This document shows, piece by piece, positions 24,163 to 33,298 of a DNA stretch of 64,000 nt (positions are counted from its first letter, which is position 1; every line of letters starts with the position of its first letter). The stretch is taken from NCBI GenBank assembly GCA_020344415.1, contig CP070825.1, forward strand, positions 2,893,512-2,957,511. The letters run 5' to 3'. The position numbers were made by a program, and so were the translations under genes. Under the pieces are notes generated by a model, which was given only the letters and a program-made list of their open reading frames with translations, ran no database searches and was not told the DNA's origin. Origin of the DNA: Candidatus Aminicenantota bacterium. Its GTDB lineage: Bacteria > Acidobacteriota > Aminicenantia > Aminicenantales > Aminicenantaceae.

Positions 24163-26898
24163 TTAGAACTCGATCTTGACTCCCACGAAGAAGGATGTTG
24201 GCGGGAACCACTGCGTGTAGTCTCCATACCTGAGGTTCGGAGATACCATGGTATAAGAGGAAGCACCAATTTGGCCTCCGGCTAACTCAATATGGCCAAT
24301 TCCGTTAGATCTTACCATTTCGACCTGATTGTTGAGGAGGTTGAAGACATCGGCATAAGCGGAAACCGAAACTCTGTTGAGGAATGTGAATTTTTTCTCA
24401 AGCCTTAGATCAATTCTCCATCTCGCTGGATACCGGCCGCTTGTTCCGCGTTCGTCAAGTCTGTATGTTTTGCCTCTGGCATCTATTGGGTTGTACACGG
24501 TTGCTGTTTCTGTATAGGGCTGACCGCTGGTCCAGTAAAAAGTGGTTCCGACATTGAATCCTAAGGGGAGGAAGACGTTGCCGCTGAATTTGACCATGTG
24601 CCTGATGTCATTGCCCAAGTAGCCAAGCGCGTTATAGTCTGCTTCTGGACTGTCTCCCCAGGTTGCGTCAGCATCAGAAGATTCCCATCCCTTCAAATCA
24701 GACAGAGTGTAAGACGCGAGGAACTGGTATTTATCATCGCCAAGGTTCTTCTTGATAGTGATAATAGCGGCTCGGTATTTCTTGTAAGTGCTTCCCCAAT
24801 CTGGATGAGTGGCGTTGTCAAAATGCCAGACTCCATCCATATCTGGGTTGTTGTAGGGAGCTCCAGAGTAGCCATAGTCAAAGTCTTCGATTCTCTGCTT
24901 CCAGGATCGGTGCAGGAAATCGATACCTACGGAAATGATATCCGTGAGCATGTGCTCATAGCCGAGTCCAAACTCGTCCATGTAGGAAGGCTTGACATCG
25001 TGATTGTATGTTGATGTGGAAGCAGCGCCGGTGGTATAAGTACGGTAATGCGTCCAGGTCGGCAGCCCGTAGTACGCTCCTCTGTAGTAATCGTAGCTGT
25101 AAGAGAATTTATCAGGTTGGTTTTGTCTGACGAGCCACTGTCCGTAAATGTCATAGTATCTTCCGTAATTCGCACGGATTTTGTTTCCGCTGAGATTGTA
25201 GGCTAGGCCAACCCGGGGCGACAGCATTTTGCTAACTCCCCAGTCGAGGATATCAACTTTATCGTGGTTTTTCCACTTTCCCATCTCCGCTCTCAGTCCG
25301 ATGTTTAGAGTCAAGTTAGGAATCACTTCCCATTTGTCCTGGATAAAGAAGGTCCACATCCTGTTGTAAACCCACATGTCGTATTGGTCTCTGGGTCTCT
25401 CAGGCATGACATATCTGTACATAGGTGTGGCTGCATCATCGTAATGGTACCTTATGAACTCATTTCCAGGATAACTTTGAGAGTACCAAGAGAGCCTGAT
25501 GTCTATCATTTCTGCTCCAATTTTAAGGTCGTGGAGGCCGAAGCCCGTTTCAGCAAAATGGCTCAGGCTGAGCTGCACTTGGTCATGATATCGTCGTGTG
25601 AAATAGGCACTGGTTGCGTTGCCGTAGTAAACACCTCCTCTTTGGAGGCTCGGGCCAGATCCTACTGGCTCATTGTTAAGCTCGTTTCTCTTTAGACTGT
25701 AGCGTATGGTCAGGTAGGTGTTGGCTCCGAAAATAGATGTCCATTCGGAGTTAAGGTTCCAACCGCCCTGGAACCTGAGTGCATCGGATTCCTCGTTTCG
25801 ACTTGAATAACCAATATAAGCGTAGAGCAGCGGAATCTCTATCGGGTCTTCCATCCACTGGGCCATAAGGGAATGGTTGGCATGCGGCTTGAAGGTGAGC
25901 TTTGCCGAGGCATAGTGCCCCTGATAGTAGCACTTTATTCCTGTCGTCGGCGCGAGGTCATCTATGTAGTCCGCGAAATTCTCGTAGCGTGAGCCAGGTT
26001 TCCACTTGTTCCGTCTTTCCCAGGAGATAAAGAACCATAACATGTCGGGGAGGATCGGCCCACCGAAGTTAATGCTGGGCCTTTTCTCGGTGAGATAGTG
26101 GGTAGCATCAGAAAAATAATACCTGTTTCCTTGCGCCTCAGCATTCCACTCGACGTCAGTCATAAAATATCTTAGAAGCCCGTGGAAAGTATTACTTCCG
26201 GATTTGGTGACGACGTTGATGACAGCTCCTGTTCCACGTCCGTATTCTGGAGGAGCACCGGAGATAACCACCTGCATTTCCTCGAAATTGTCGAAGTTCA
26301 TGGCCGTTGACCACGTTTTGGTCATCGGGTCGGTGGAATCCATTCCGTCGAACTGATAAATGTTGTCTGAACCGGAACCACCAAACATGTACGGGTTGTT
26401 GGCGTCGATCGCACCTGGCATCATGCCCATAATGGTCTGGTACTGCCTGTCGTTGGCCAAAGTCTCCACTAAGTCCTTAGAAATGGTGACCTGACTTGTG
26501 CTGGATTTGGTGTCAACAATCGGAGAGACTGCTATCACTGTAATCTCCTCTTCCAAGGTCGTCACGTCCATCGTGATTTTCAAATCGAGAGTTTTGCCAA
26601 GCTCAACAGTGATATTCGGCCACGTCACTTTTTTGAAGCCAGGAAGCACGAAAACGGCCGTGTATCCGCGTTTCTGGACAGGAAGCGCACCCACTCTGAA
26701 ATATCCTCTTTCGTTTGTGACAACTGTCCGTTCACCCTGGAGATATTCTCCGGTAATGGATACATTGACACCAGGGAGAGGGACGCCCTCAGGATCTGTG
26801 ACAATTCCAGCCAGTGCGCCATATTTTTCAGAAGCGGAGCTCCAAGAGAAAATAAGAAGCACAGCTAAAGCAGTCATGAAGAATTTCTTTGATTTCAC
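24163..26898 (-). CDS. TonB-dependent receptor with carboxypeptidase-regulatory N-domain
   Basis: An outer-membrane receptor of 911 aa from a GTG start (AAAGGAGAAAGGCAAGTG on the minus strand). The signal peptide is KKFFMTALAVLLIFSWSSAS. The regulatory beta-sandwich is at about 28-115 (LAGIVTDPEGVPLPGVNVSI), and the plug at about 120-235 (EEITVIAVSPIVDTKSS, YQFDGMDSTDP, PPEYGRGTGAVINVVTKSGSN). The barrel ends in a terminal Phe (FFVGVKIEF), as expected for BamA-dependent insertion. The ligand is unknown. It shares this architecture with the receptors at 7299 and 34795, but sequence similarity outside the N-terminal and plug motifs is modest. Confidence 0.9.
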   Translation of the reverse strand: MKSKKFFMTALAVLLIFSWSSASEKYGALAGIVTDPEGVPLPGVNVSITGEYLQGERTVVTNERGYFRVGALPVQKRGYTAVFVLPGFKKVTWPNITVELGKTLDLKITMDVTTLEEEITVIAVSPIVDTKSSTSQVTISKDLVETLANDRQYQTIMGMMPGAIDANNPYMFGGSGSDNIYQFDGMDSTDPMTKTWSTAMNFDNFEEMQVVISGAPPEYGRGTGAVINVVTKSGSNTFHGLLRYFMTDVEWNAEAQGNRYYFSDATHYLTEKRPSINFGGPILPDMLWFFISWERRNKWKPGSRYENFADYIDDLAPTTGIKCYYQGHYASAKLTFKPHANHSLMAQWMEDPIEIPLLYAYIGYSSRNEESDALRFQGGWNLNSEWTSIFGANTYLTIRYSLKRNELNNEPVGSGPSLQRGGVYYGNATSAYFTRRYHDQVQLSLSHFAETGFGLHDLKIGAEMIDIRLSWYSQSYPGNEFIRYHYDDAATPMYRYVMPERPRDQYDMWVYNRMWTFFIQDKWEVIPNLTLNIGLRAEMGKWKNHDKVDILDWGVSKMLSPRVGLAYNLSGNKIRANYGRYYDIYGQWLVRQNQPDKFSYSYDYYRGAYYGLPTWTHYRTYTTGAASTSTYNHDVKPSYMDEFGLGYEHMLTDIISVGIDFLHRSWKQRIEDFDYGYSGAPYNNPDMDGVWHFDNATHPDWGSTYKKYRAAIITIKKNLGDDKYQFLASYTLSDLKGWESSDADATWGDSPEADYNALGYLGNDIRHMVKFSGNVFLPLGFNVGTTFYWTSGQPYTETATVYNPIDARGKTYRLDERGTSGRYPARWRIDLRLEKKFTFLNRVSVSAYADVFNLLNNQVEMVRSNGIGHIELAGGQIGASSYTMVSPNLRYGDYTQWFPPTSFFVGVKIEF

Positions 26899-27482
26899 TT
26901 GCCTTTCTCCTTTTTAAAATTCTTTGAAAGATCTCCTTACCATAGCCCTGATTTAACAGGACCTACCCTTAAGATGAGTACATTCGGTGATTATTCCTAT
27001 TAATTATCACCTCCTTTTTCTTTAAGAATAATACTTAAAGATTATAGTATTTGGTTTGGCATCGAATGCGTCACTTCACGCCTATGTGTGTCTTCTTGGA
27101 AAAAAATTATTAAGAAGAAATTATAGCTCCTATATTTTGGATTTAATTCAAATAATTGGATTTTTATCCAAATTTTTATACTTAGAAGCGTCGGCGCTCA
27201 CGCCTTTTAAATTCTTTAGTTCAATGGATATGGTTTAATTTTTGTGGCCATCATAATCTCTGATTCAAACAGGCCCTTTACTCTTATTGATAAGTAGCAA
27301 AATACATGCCAATCTTTTATTCTTACAGGGAGTATTTTAAATTATTGAAATTAAATAAATTAAAAAAGAAAGAAAATATTATTCATGTAATTTATATCCA
27401 ATAAATTGGATTAAATTCAAGAAATTGGATTCTTATTCAATAAATTAAACTTATTAATAAATTAAAATTGAATAATAGGACT
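26899..27482. other. AT-rich gene-free gap upstream of TonB receptor
   Basis: No credible gene. It is very AT-rich, with several AATTGGAT/ATCCAAATT words (around 27157-27180 and 27405-27432) and long A/T runs. This suits a promoter and regulatory region for the receptor, or decayed sequence. I cannot define a specific site. Confidence 0.5.
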
Positions 27483-27572
27483 CTACCTTAAGACTTTCCC
27501 CTCTTTGACTACAATTTTTCCATTCTTGATAACATATTTTATGGGATTTATGCCTAAATGACAGACAAGAGA
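27483..27572 (-). pseudogene. C-terminal remnant of an amidohydrolase-type gene
   Basis: The minus strand reads LGINPIKYVIKNGKIVVKEG followed by KVLR and a TAG stop at 27483-27485. This matches the characteristic C-terminal strand of amidohydrolase-superfamily enzymes (dihydroorotase/imidazolonepropionase-like, with xIKNGKIVxxEGK). The frame stays open only until the tRNA-Leu fragment at 27571, where the rest of the gene is gone. The remnant is therefore about 30 codons. The break coincides with the tRNA-like repeat, which suggests it was cut by recombination there. Confidence 0.55.
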
Positions 27573-27626
27573 CTTAAAATTCCGCGTTGGTTATCCAATG
27601 TGCCGGTTCGAGTCCGGCCCCCGGCA
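27571..27626 (+). pseudogene. 3' fragment of tRNA-Leu (possible attachment-site half)
   Basis: It matches the tRNA-Leu at 17520 from the anticodon loop (CTTAAAAT) to the discriminator A27626, with no D arm or 5' acceptor strand. The last 30 bp (27600-27629) are identical to 17580-17609. The variable arm differs (TTGG-TTAT-CCAA rather than GTAGG...CCTAC) but still pairs, so it derives from a once-functional, slightly different tRNA-Leu. It lies in the same orientation as the intact tRNA, 10 kb away, as expected for the far end of an element integrated at a tRNA anticodon loop. Confidence 0.8.
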
Positions 27627-28556
27627 CTCTGATTGCCTCTCGTGCCTTTTTATCAATTCTATAATTTTCTTCACATTGGGAGCTTTGGAATCATCTGGTG
27701 CAATCTGGAGGAATTTTTCTAATACGGCTTGAGCTTCCTCCATTTTATTCTGATTGAGATAGAGGAGACCAAGCTGGTAGTAAGAGTCAGCATAGTCTTC
27801 CTGGCGCTCAATGGATTTCTGAAAGGCATCCATTGCTCCCGTGGGATTACCAAGGTTCATCAGGCAGACACCCAGGTTATAGAATACTTCTGGATCATCA
27901 GAGGATATTTTCAAAGCTAAAGAATAATATTTCGATGACTCTTCATAATTTTTCTTTTCTCCGTACAGTTGCCCCAAATTTTTCAATGCTTCATAGTTGC
28001 CCGGCTGAATCTCAATCGTTCCTTTGAAGGCTTCAATGGCTTCATCAGGCTTTTCTAAGATAATATACGTTACCCCGATGTTGTAATAACCGGTGGCATC
28101 TTCAGGATTTTCATTGACTGCCTCTTGGTATTCTTTCAAGGCTTCCTCATATTTTCCTTCTTGAAACAACTTGTTGGCTTTTCTCATTTCTTCTCTTCCA
28201 GGAACCTCTTTTACTGTCTGTTGCTTTTGGCGTTCGAGAGTGATTGTTGTTTCAAAAATCTCAGAAATGGAGACTTTCACCCGTTTTCCGATTGGAGAAT
28301 ACCCCTCCTTTTCACATTGAATCTGGTAATATCCCGCTTCAAGCCCAATTTGAATGAATTCCCCTTTTTTGTCGGTTTTCAGATTGTAGCGCTCCGAGGG
28401 ATAATCCACAGAGATAATTATCACCTTGACACCTTCAATAGGATTTTTATTGCTATCGATGATTTCTCCCTTTATTCCTCCCTTTGTTCCTGGAAAGAGG
28501 AACAGCGAGAGTAAAAGTATACCCGGGAAACGGAAAATGGATTTTCCTATCCTCAT
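27591..28556 (-). CDS. Exported carboxypeptidase-regulatory/TPR protein with tRNA-derived C-terminus
   Basis: A 321-aa exported protein from an ATG with GGAG 8 bp upstream. The signal peptide ends near FPGTKG. The beta-sandwich is at about 27-112 (IKGEIIDSNKNPIEGVKVIIIS, AGYYQIQCEKEGYSP). TPR units are at about 125-300 (YEEALKEYQEAVNENPED, PDEAIEAFKGTIEIQPGNY, EESSKYYSLALKISSDDPE, PTGAMDAFQKSIERQEDY, MEEAQAVLEKFLQIAPDD). The final residues ECRGPDSNRHIG and the stop codon are the antisense of the tRNA-Leu fragment. The native C-terminus has therefore been replaced at this junction. The TPR fold itself looks complete. Confidence 0.8.
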   Translation of the reverse strand: MRIGKSIFRFPGILLLSLFLFPGTKGGIKGEIIDSNKNPIEGVKVIIISVDYPSERYNLKTDKKGEFIQIGLEAGYYQIQCEKEGYSPIGKRVKVSISEIFETTITLERQKQQTVKEVPGREEMRKANKLFQEGKYEEALKEYQEAVNENPEDATGYYNIGVTYIILEKPDEAIEAFKGTIEIQPGNYEALKNLGQLYGEKKNYEESSKYYSLALKISSDDPEVFYNLGVCLMNLGNPTGAMDAFQKSIERQEDYADSYYQLGLLYLNQNKMEEAQAVLEKFLQIAPDDSKAPNVKKIIELIKRHERQSECRGPDSNRHIG

Positions 28557-28880
28557 CCGTCTGCTCCTTCAATAAAAATATAATAATAAAATCTGTTTTG
28601 GATATATCCTAAATATAATAATATCTTATATTTGAACGAATTACAACTCCTTAATAAAAAGGAACGGTTCTATTTTTCTTTGATTACCTAATATCACATC
28701 ATGCAAGATAAATTAGAAAAATAGAACTGCCCTCTTTTTTGTCTTTTTTTTTAGCTAATTTAAATAGATATGTCCCCTACGCCTTTCTGTATCATTGGGG
28801 ATTATTCGTTTGCTCAAGAAATAGATTTACTCTTCGTCATTTAGTTTATATAATTAATATCTAAGTTTTGTCTTTTGCAC
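28557..28880. other. Divergent intergenic region with an inverted-repeat element
   Basis: A gene-free stretch between two divergent genes, AT-rich, so it must hold both promoters. It contains an exact 13-bp inverted repeat, GTTCTATTTTTCT at 28667-28679 and its complement at 28715-28727, with an A-run outside the left arm and a C/T-run outside the right (28655-28740). This resembles the palindromic repeats of the first 14 kb in style but not in sequence. Confidence 0.6.
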
Positions 28881-30914
28881 ATGAGAAAAATATTCATCTT
28901 ATTCACAATTTTCCTCAGCCTCATTTCCATTGCAGAAGCAAATCAAAAACAAGAATTGCCGGATGTCTGGAAAAAGTGGCTGGATGAGGAAGTTGTCTAC
29001 ATTATCACACCCAAGGAAAGAGAGATATTTTTTTCCCTAAAATCCGAAAGAGAGAGGGAAACCTTCATGAGAGCCTTCTGGCTTCAGCGGGATCCCACAC
29101 CAGGAACCCCAACCAATGAATTCAGAGATGAGCACTATAGAAGACTGAAGTATGCCACAGAATTTTTCGGGAGGGGGACAGTAAAGTTTGGCTGGGAAAC
29201 AGATAGAGGAAGAATTTATATCATCCTTGGTGAACCTGTCGATACTCAGAGATATTATGAGACGTCCGCCAACACGGTTCCTACAGAGCTGTGGCAATAT
29301 TACGGCGATACCTCTTTGGGGTTACCTCCGGTTTTTAATATAGTCTTTTATCAGGATATGAGCATGGGGGATTATAAACTTTATAGCCCCTCTTTTGATG
29401 GTCCCCAAAGACTCATCCGTGCAGGTACTCGAACGAATTTTGGCCGGTACGAAGCCTACGAGCAAATTAAACAAGTTTCAGCGGAGCTGGCGGAAGCCAC
29501 ATTGAGCCTCATACCAGGGACAGGAGGTGATCCCTCCTCACAATCTGCCTCTCTCTCCTCAGATCTACTCGTTTCCAACATACAGAGACTGCCTGAGAAG
29601 AAGGTGAAGAGCCAATGGGCTGAGGCTTTTGCCAGGCACAAGGAAATTGTTACCACAGACTACTCTGTAAGTTATATCGATAGCAATCATGTTCTTTTTG
29701 TCCATCAAGAGAATAACCGTAATTATCTTCATGTTGTGATTGAACCAAATCGGACGAGTATGAACCAGTATGAGGAGAAAGCGTATGCTCCCATGAAACT
29801 TAATGCTAAAATCTCAGATCTTAAAGGAGAGACGGTTCACCAGGAAGAGAAGAATATTCAAGTGGAAATGAACCTTGAAGATTTTAGGAAAATCGAAAGA
29901 AGGGTTTCGGCGGTTGGCGATGTCATCCCTCTGGTTGAAGGGGATTTCACGATTGATCTCCTTTTGAGGAATACACAATCAAAGGAATTTTCCAGTGTCG
30001 AAGGTTCGGTTCATTCGCCTTCTTCAGGGATGCCTTCTTTGAGCCCTATTTTATTTTTATTTAATGAAAAGGCACTCCCTAGAAAGCTTCAAACCAGCGC
30101 CTTCCTGTTCCATGGCCGTCAGCTTTACCCGAACACGCGGCGGCTTTACGCGAAGGCGGATGATTTGATGATCTATTTTGAAATCTACAATCCTTCTCTG
30201 GATTTTAAAAGTTATACCCTTAGTATAGCCATTAATTCTGAGGATAAAATTCTGGCGAGTCACGACGAACTTGTAGGAGATCAAACCTATTTTCTAAAGA
30301 AGTATCAGCTTTCAGATTTTGCGTCTGGGTATTATAAAGTTCTGGTCACAGTAAGGGATAATGAGGGGAATGAAATCTTAAGCGAAAGAAGTGAATTCTC
30401 TGTATCTCACAGGTCAAATATTCCAAGGCCTTGGAGCTACAGCAAAATCTATCCACCCCTCTGGCATCCTTATTTTTCTATGGTCCGCGCCTATCAATAT
30501 CTGGGGTTAGAGAAATTTGGGCGTGTTATCCATGAGGTTGAAAATTTATACAATAGAGCAAACCCCCATAAAGAGATTGCTAAATTATTGGCATTGGCAT
30601 ATTTTAACCTAAGCGACTATGCAAGAGTCATTGAAGTTCTGGACCCCATAAAAGAGGTTCAAGAAGTAGAGATAATCGAGCTCATTGGAAAATCCTATTT
30701 TCAGCTTGAGAGTTTTGAAAGTGCTATCGAATACTTTAAAAAAACCCTAATAACCGGAGGAGAAATAATCGAGATCATCAATTTATTGGGATATTCTTAC
30801 CTGGAGATTGATGACAGAACAGAGGCACTCAGTTATTTCGAAAGGTCCCTTAAACTCAGCCCCAATCAACCTAAAATCAGAGAAATAATAGAAAAGATCA
30901 AGAAGAAAAACTAA
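28881..30914 (+). CDS. GWxTD-domain exported protein with C-terminal TPRs (paralogue)
   Basis: A 677-aa exported protein; the ATG at 28881 is preferred over a TTG two codons upstream. The signal peptide is RKIFILFTIFLSLISIAEA. The GWxTD domain has WKKWLDEEVVYIITPKERE, FWLQRDPTPGTPTNEF, GWETDRGRIYIILGEP and ELWQYY. A beta-rich middle follows, and TPRs begin at about 560 (YARVIEVLDPIKEV, FESAIEYFKKTLITGG, RTEALSYFERSLKLSPNQPK). It is similar to the 17777-19861 product along its whole length. It is followed by an exported M28-like protein 65 bp downstream on the same strand. Confidence 0.85.
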   Translation: MRKIFILFTIFLSLISIAEANQKQELPDVWKKWLDEEVVYIITPKEREIFFSLKSERERETFMRAFWLQRDPTPGTPTNEFRDEHYRRLKYATEFFGRGTVKFGWETDRGRIYIILGEPVDTQRYYETSANTVPTELWQYYGDTSLGLPPVFNIVFYQDMSMGDYKLYSPSFDGPQRLIRAGTRTNFGRYEAYEQIKQVSAELAEATLSLIPGTGGDPSSQSASLSSDLLVSNIQRLPEKKVKSQWAEAFARHKEIVTTDYSVSYIDSNHVLFVHQENNRNYLHVVIEPNRTSMNQYEEKAYAPMKLNAKISDLKGETVHQEEKNIQVEMNLEDFRKIERRVSAVGDVIPLVEGDFTIDLLLRNTQSKEFSSVEGSVHSPSSGMPSLSPILFLFNEKALPRKLQTSAFLFHGRQLYPNTRRLYAKADDLMIYFEIYNPSLDFKSYTLSIAINSEDKILASHDELVGDQTYFLKKYQLSDFASGYYKVLVTVRDNEGNEILSERSEFSVSHRSNIPRPWSYSKIYPPLWHPYFSMVRAYQYLGLEKFGRVIHEVENLYNRANPHKEIAKLLALAYFNLSDYARVIEVLDPIKEVQEVEIIELIGKSYFQLESFESAIEYFKKTLITGGEIIEIINLLGYSYLEIDDRTEALSYFERSLKLSPNQPKIREIIEKIKKKN

Positions 30915-30979
30915 ACAGGAACTAAGACATCCTTGTTTATCCCTAAATTAAGAATTTTGAGATATTCAGGAGATTCTTT

Positions 30980-33142
30980 GTGAATAAAGCAAATAAACGA
31001 TTTATCTCTTGTCTTCTCCTTCTCATGTTTTTTTTGGCTTTGTCTTATATGAGAGCCAATGCTCAGGCGAAAAATCCAGTTATTAAGGAGGGAATTTTAA
31101 ATAGGATTGCTAATGAAGTCTCGGGAAGCATATGTTTTGAACACATAAGATATCTGAGCACTCTCCACCGCACATGGGGCTCAAGGGATTATCATCGAGC
31201 AGCAGAATACTTTGTTGATAAATCTGTTGAGTATGGATTGAGTGAAGCAGAAATTGAGAAATACCCGGTCAAGACCGGAAGGGAGAGTTTCTGGATGCAT
31301 TCTGCAGGAGGGAATGTTCCATGGGATTTACGAAGCGGAGAATTTCGCCTGGTCGAGCCTTTCCCGATGCTTATCACTCATTATGAAAATGCACCGAGCA
31401 CCGTTGCTCGAGGAAGCCGGTCAACTGATACCAAAGCAGAACTCGTCTATGTTGGACGCGGGGATTCAGAGGATGATTACAAAGACATAGATGTCAGAGG
31501 GAAAATTGTTCTTGCTGAAGGGGGAAGACACGAGAGGGTTCACGAACTGGCTGTCCATCGTTTTGGAGCTCTGGGTACGGTTCAGTTTTACAACAGACAG
31601 GGAAATTACCTGGAATCTGAGGGAATATACTGGGCAGGTATTATGCCCTGGAGCCATGACGGGAAGAAGGTTTCAACTTTTGGAGTGAATCTTTCCACAA
31701 GCAGAGGACTTCACCTGAAAAGTCTACTTGAAAAAAGTGATAAGGTTGTCGTCTCTGTAAGAATAGAAGCTGAGATTGTTCCGGATGGTGTCTATGAATT
31801 GGCCACAGCCGTCATTCCCGGCTCTGCAAAACCTGAAGAGGAATTCATCTTTTATGCCCACCTCGACCATCCCAAACCAGGTGCCCACGATAATGCCAGC
31901 GGTGATGCCGTCCTTTTGGAGATAGCACGGACCCTTTCCTCACTTATCCAGAAAGAAATCATTCCTCCACCGAAGAGAAGTATTCGCTTCATGTGGATTC
32001 CCCATATGTCAGGATTGAACATGTATTTCTTCCACCATCAAGATAAGATAGGAAAAGTAAAGGGAGGATGTAATGTCGATTGTGTGGGTGTCAATCAGTC
32101 CAGATTCCCGACAAAGTTCCACGTGGCTTTGCCTCCGCATTCTTTGCCTACGTTTTTAACAGACATAACAATCAATCTGGTCGATTATGTAAACCATATG
32201 CTCACCGCAAGACAGAATATGCTTTTTTCTCCTGAAGGGAGCCGGAATGAGTTTTCCGTGACTCTCCGTTCCTATTTAGGAGCTTCAGACGAGTACACAG
32301 CCAATACAAATTCTTTGAACATCCCTTCCATATATTTTTTTGATTCACCTCTTCCGCCACGACACAACCAGATTAATTTTCTGGAATATATCGACCGTAC
32401 AAACCTGAAGAGGATTGCCTATTTGGGCGCTATCATTTCCTATGCCTATACCTCAGCAGGAGAGGAAATTGTCCCTCTTTTGCATGAAATCAATTATCGG
32501 GGGAAGGAACGCCTGGAAAGCGAGCTTCTCAAAGCTAATATTTTGATAGAATCAAGCACTGCAGAAAACATACACCAGAACTATGCCAAAGCCAGAAACC
32601 TTCTGTTCTGGGGATCTAAGCGAGAAAAGGGCATGTTGAGTTCGGTAAAGAAGTTTATCTTGGATAAGAAACAGCCAAAACTCCGATATTCAGAATATAG
32701 TAAATTACTTGATGAATATATAGAGATTTGCCAAGGTCAATTGAGAAGATTCTATGAGGCGAAGTGCAAGAATCTGAACGTCCGGCCTTTAAAAGTAGTT
32801 CCGAAAGCTAAAAAATTAGACCCATCATGGGAGAAAACCGTTCCTGTTTTAAGCCCTAAAATTAAAGGCTCTATAGGCTACTTCAGCAATTACCTTGAGG
32901 ATAAGTTGGGAGAAGGTTTCCTTACAAAATATAAAGGAGTCAGAGGATCGATAAAATACGGAAATGTTGGCTATTACGAAGCTATGAACTATGTGGATGG
33001 CAAAAATACTGTAGCCGATATTTATGAGGCTGTCCACTCAGAACTCTGGAGCGGAGATTATTCTGCTTACCATTATTTGACTTTTGAAGAGATGACCAAT
33101 TTTTTCAAGATGCTCAGAGATGCTGATGTCATCACCTTTTAA
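30980..33142 (+). CDS. Exported M28/DUF4910-like aminopeptidase-fold protein, active site altered
   Basis: A 720-aa exported protein (GTG start; CAGGAGA upstream; signal FISCLLLLMFFLALSYMRANA). An N-terminal cap (RIANEVSGSICFEHIRYLSTL) is followed by a PA-like insert (ELVYVGRGDSEDDYKDIDVRGKIVLAEGG). The M28-type core has HLDHPKPGAHDNASG at about 293-307, carrying the first zinc ligands. A small winged-helix-like C-terminus follows (DGKNTVADIYEAVHSELW). Where M28 enzymes have the catalytic Glu-Glu pair, this protein has FMWIPHMSG (about 337-345). The general-base Glu therefore appears to be replaced by His or lost. The paralogue at 39430 has PHMCG. It may be a non-classical peptidase or a peptide-binding protein. 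Confidence 0.75.
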   Translation: MNKANKRFISCLLLLMFFLALSYMRANAQAKNPVIKEGILNRIANEVSGSICFEHIRYLSTLHRTWGSRDYHRAAEYFVDKSVEYGLSEAEIEKYPVKTGRESFWMHSAGGNVPWDLRSGEFRLVEPFPMLITHYENAPSTVARGSRSTDTKAELVYVGRGDSEDDYKDIDVRGKIVLAEGGRHERVHELAVHRFGALGTVQFYNRQGNYLESEGIYWAGIMPWSHDGKKVSTFGVNLSTSRGLHLKSLLEKSDKVVVSVRIEAEIVPDGVYELATAVIPGSAKPEEEFIFYAHLDHPKPGAHDNASGDAVLLEIARTLSSLIQKEIIPPPKRSIRFMWIPHMSGLNMYFFHHQDKIGKVKGGCNVDCVGVNQSRFPTKFHVALPPHSLPTFLTDITINLVDYVNHMLTARQNMLFSPEGSRNEFSVTLRSYLGASDEYTANTNSLNIPSIYFFDSPLPPRHNQINFLEYIDRTNLKRIAYLGAIISYAYTSAGEEIVPLLHEINYRGKERLESELLKANILIESSTAENIHQNYAKARNLLFWGSKREKGMLSSVKKFILDKKQPKLRYSEYSKLLDEYIEICQGQLRRFYEAKCKNLNVRPLKVVPKAKKLDPSWEKTVPVLSPKIKGSIGYFSNYLEDKLGEGFLTKYKGVRGSIKYGNVGYYEAMNYVDGKNTVADIYEAVHSELWSGDYSAYHYLTFEEMTNFFKMLRDADVITF

Positions 33143-33145
33143 GAT

Positions 33146-33196
33146 CTGTAGGGGCTTGATTCATCTGTAGGGGTTTAATTCATCAAGCCCACCTGC
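33146..33196. repeat. TGTAGGGG(C/T)TTGATTCATCAAGCCCACC repeat, partly duplicated
   Basis: CTGTAGGGGCTTGATTCAT at 33146-33164 is followed directly by a second copy of the left arm. The right arm, ATCAAGCCCACCTG, ends at 33196. It is the same family as 14221-14250. It lies between two convergent genes, 4 bp after the stop of the M28-like gene, and may act as a terminator hairpin. Confidence 0.75.
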
Positions 33197-33298
33197 TTAA
33201 AAATTAGATGAGGTTCCAATTGCATCGTAAAGAGCATTTATTTTGTGTTATGCTCATGACGTTGAGGAGAAGATTTTCTTGTTTATGATCTGTATCTC

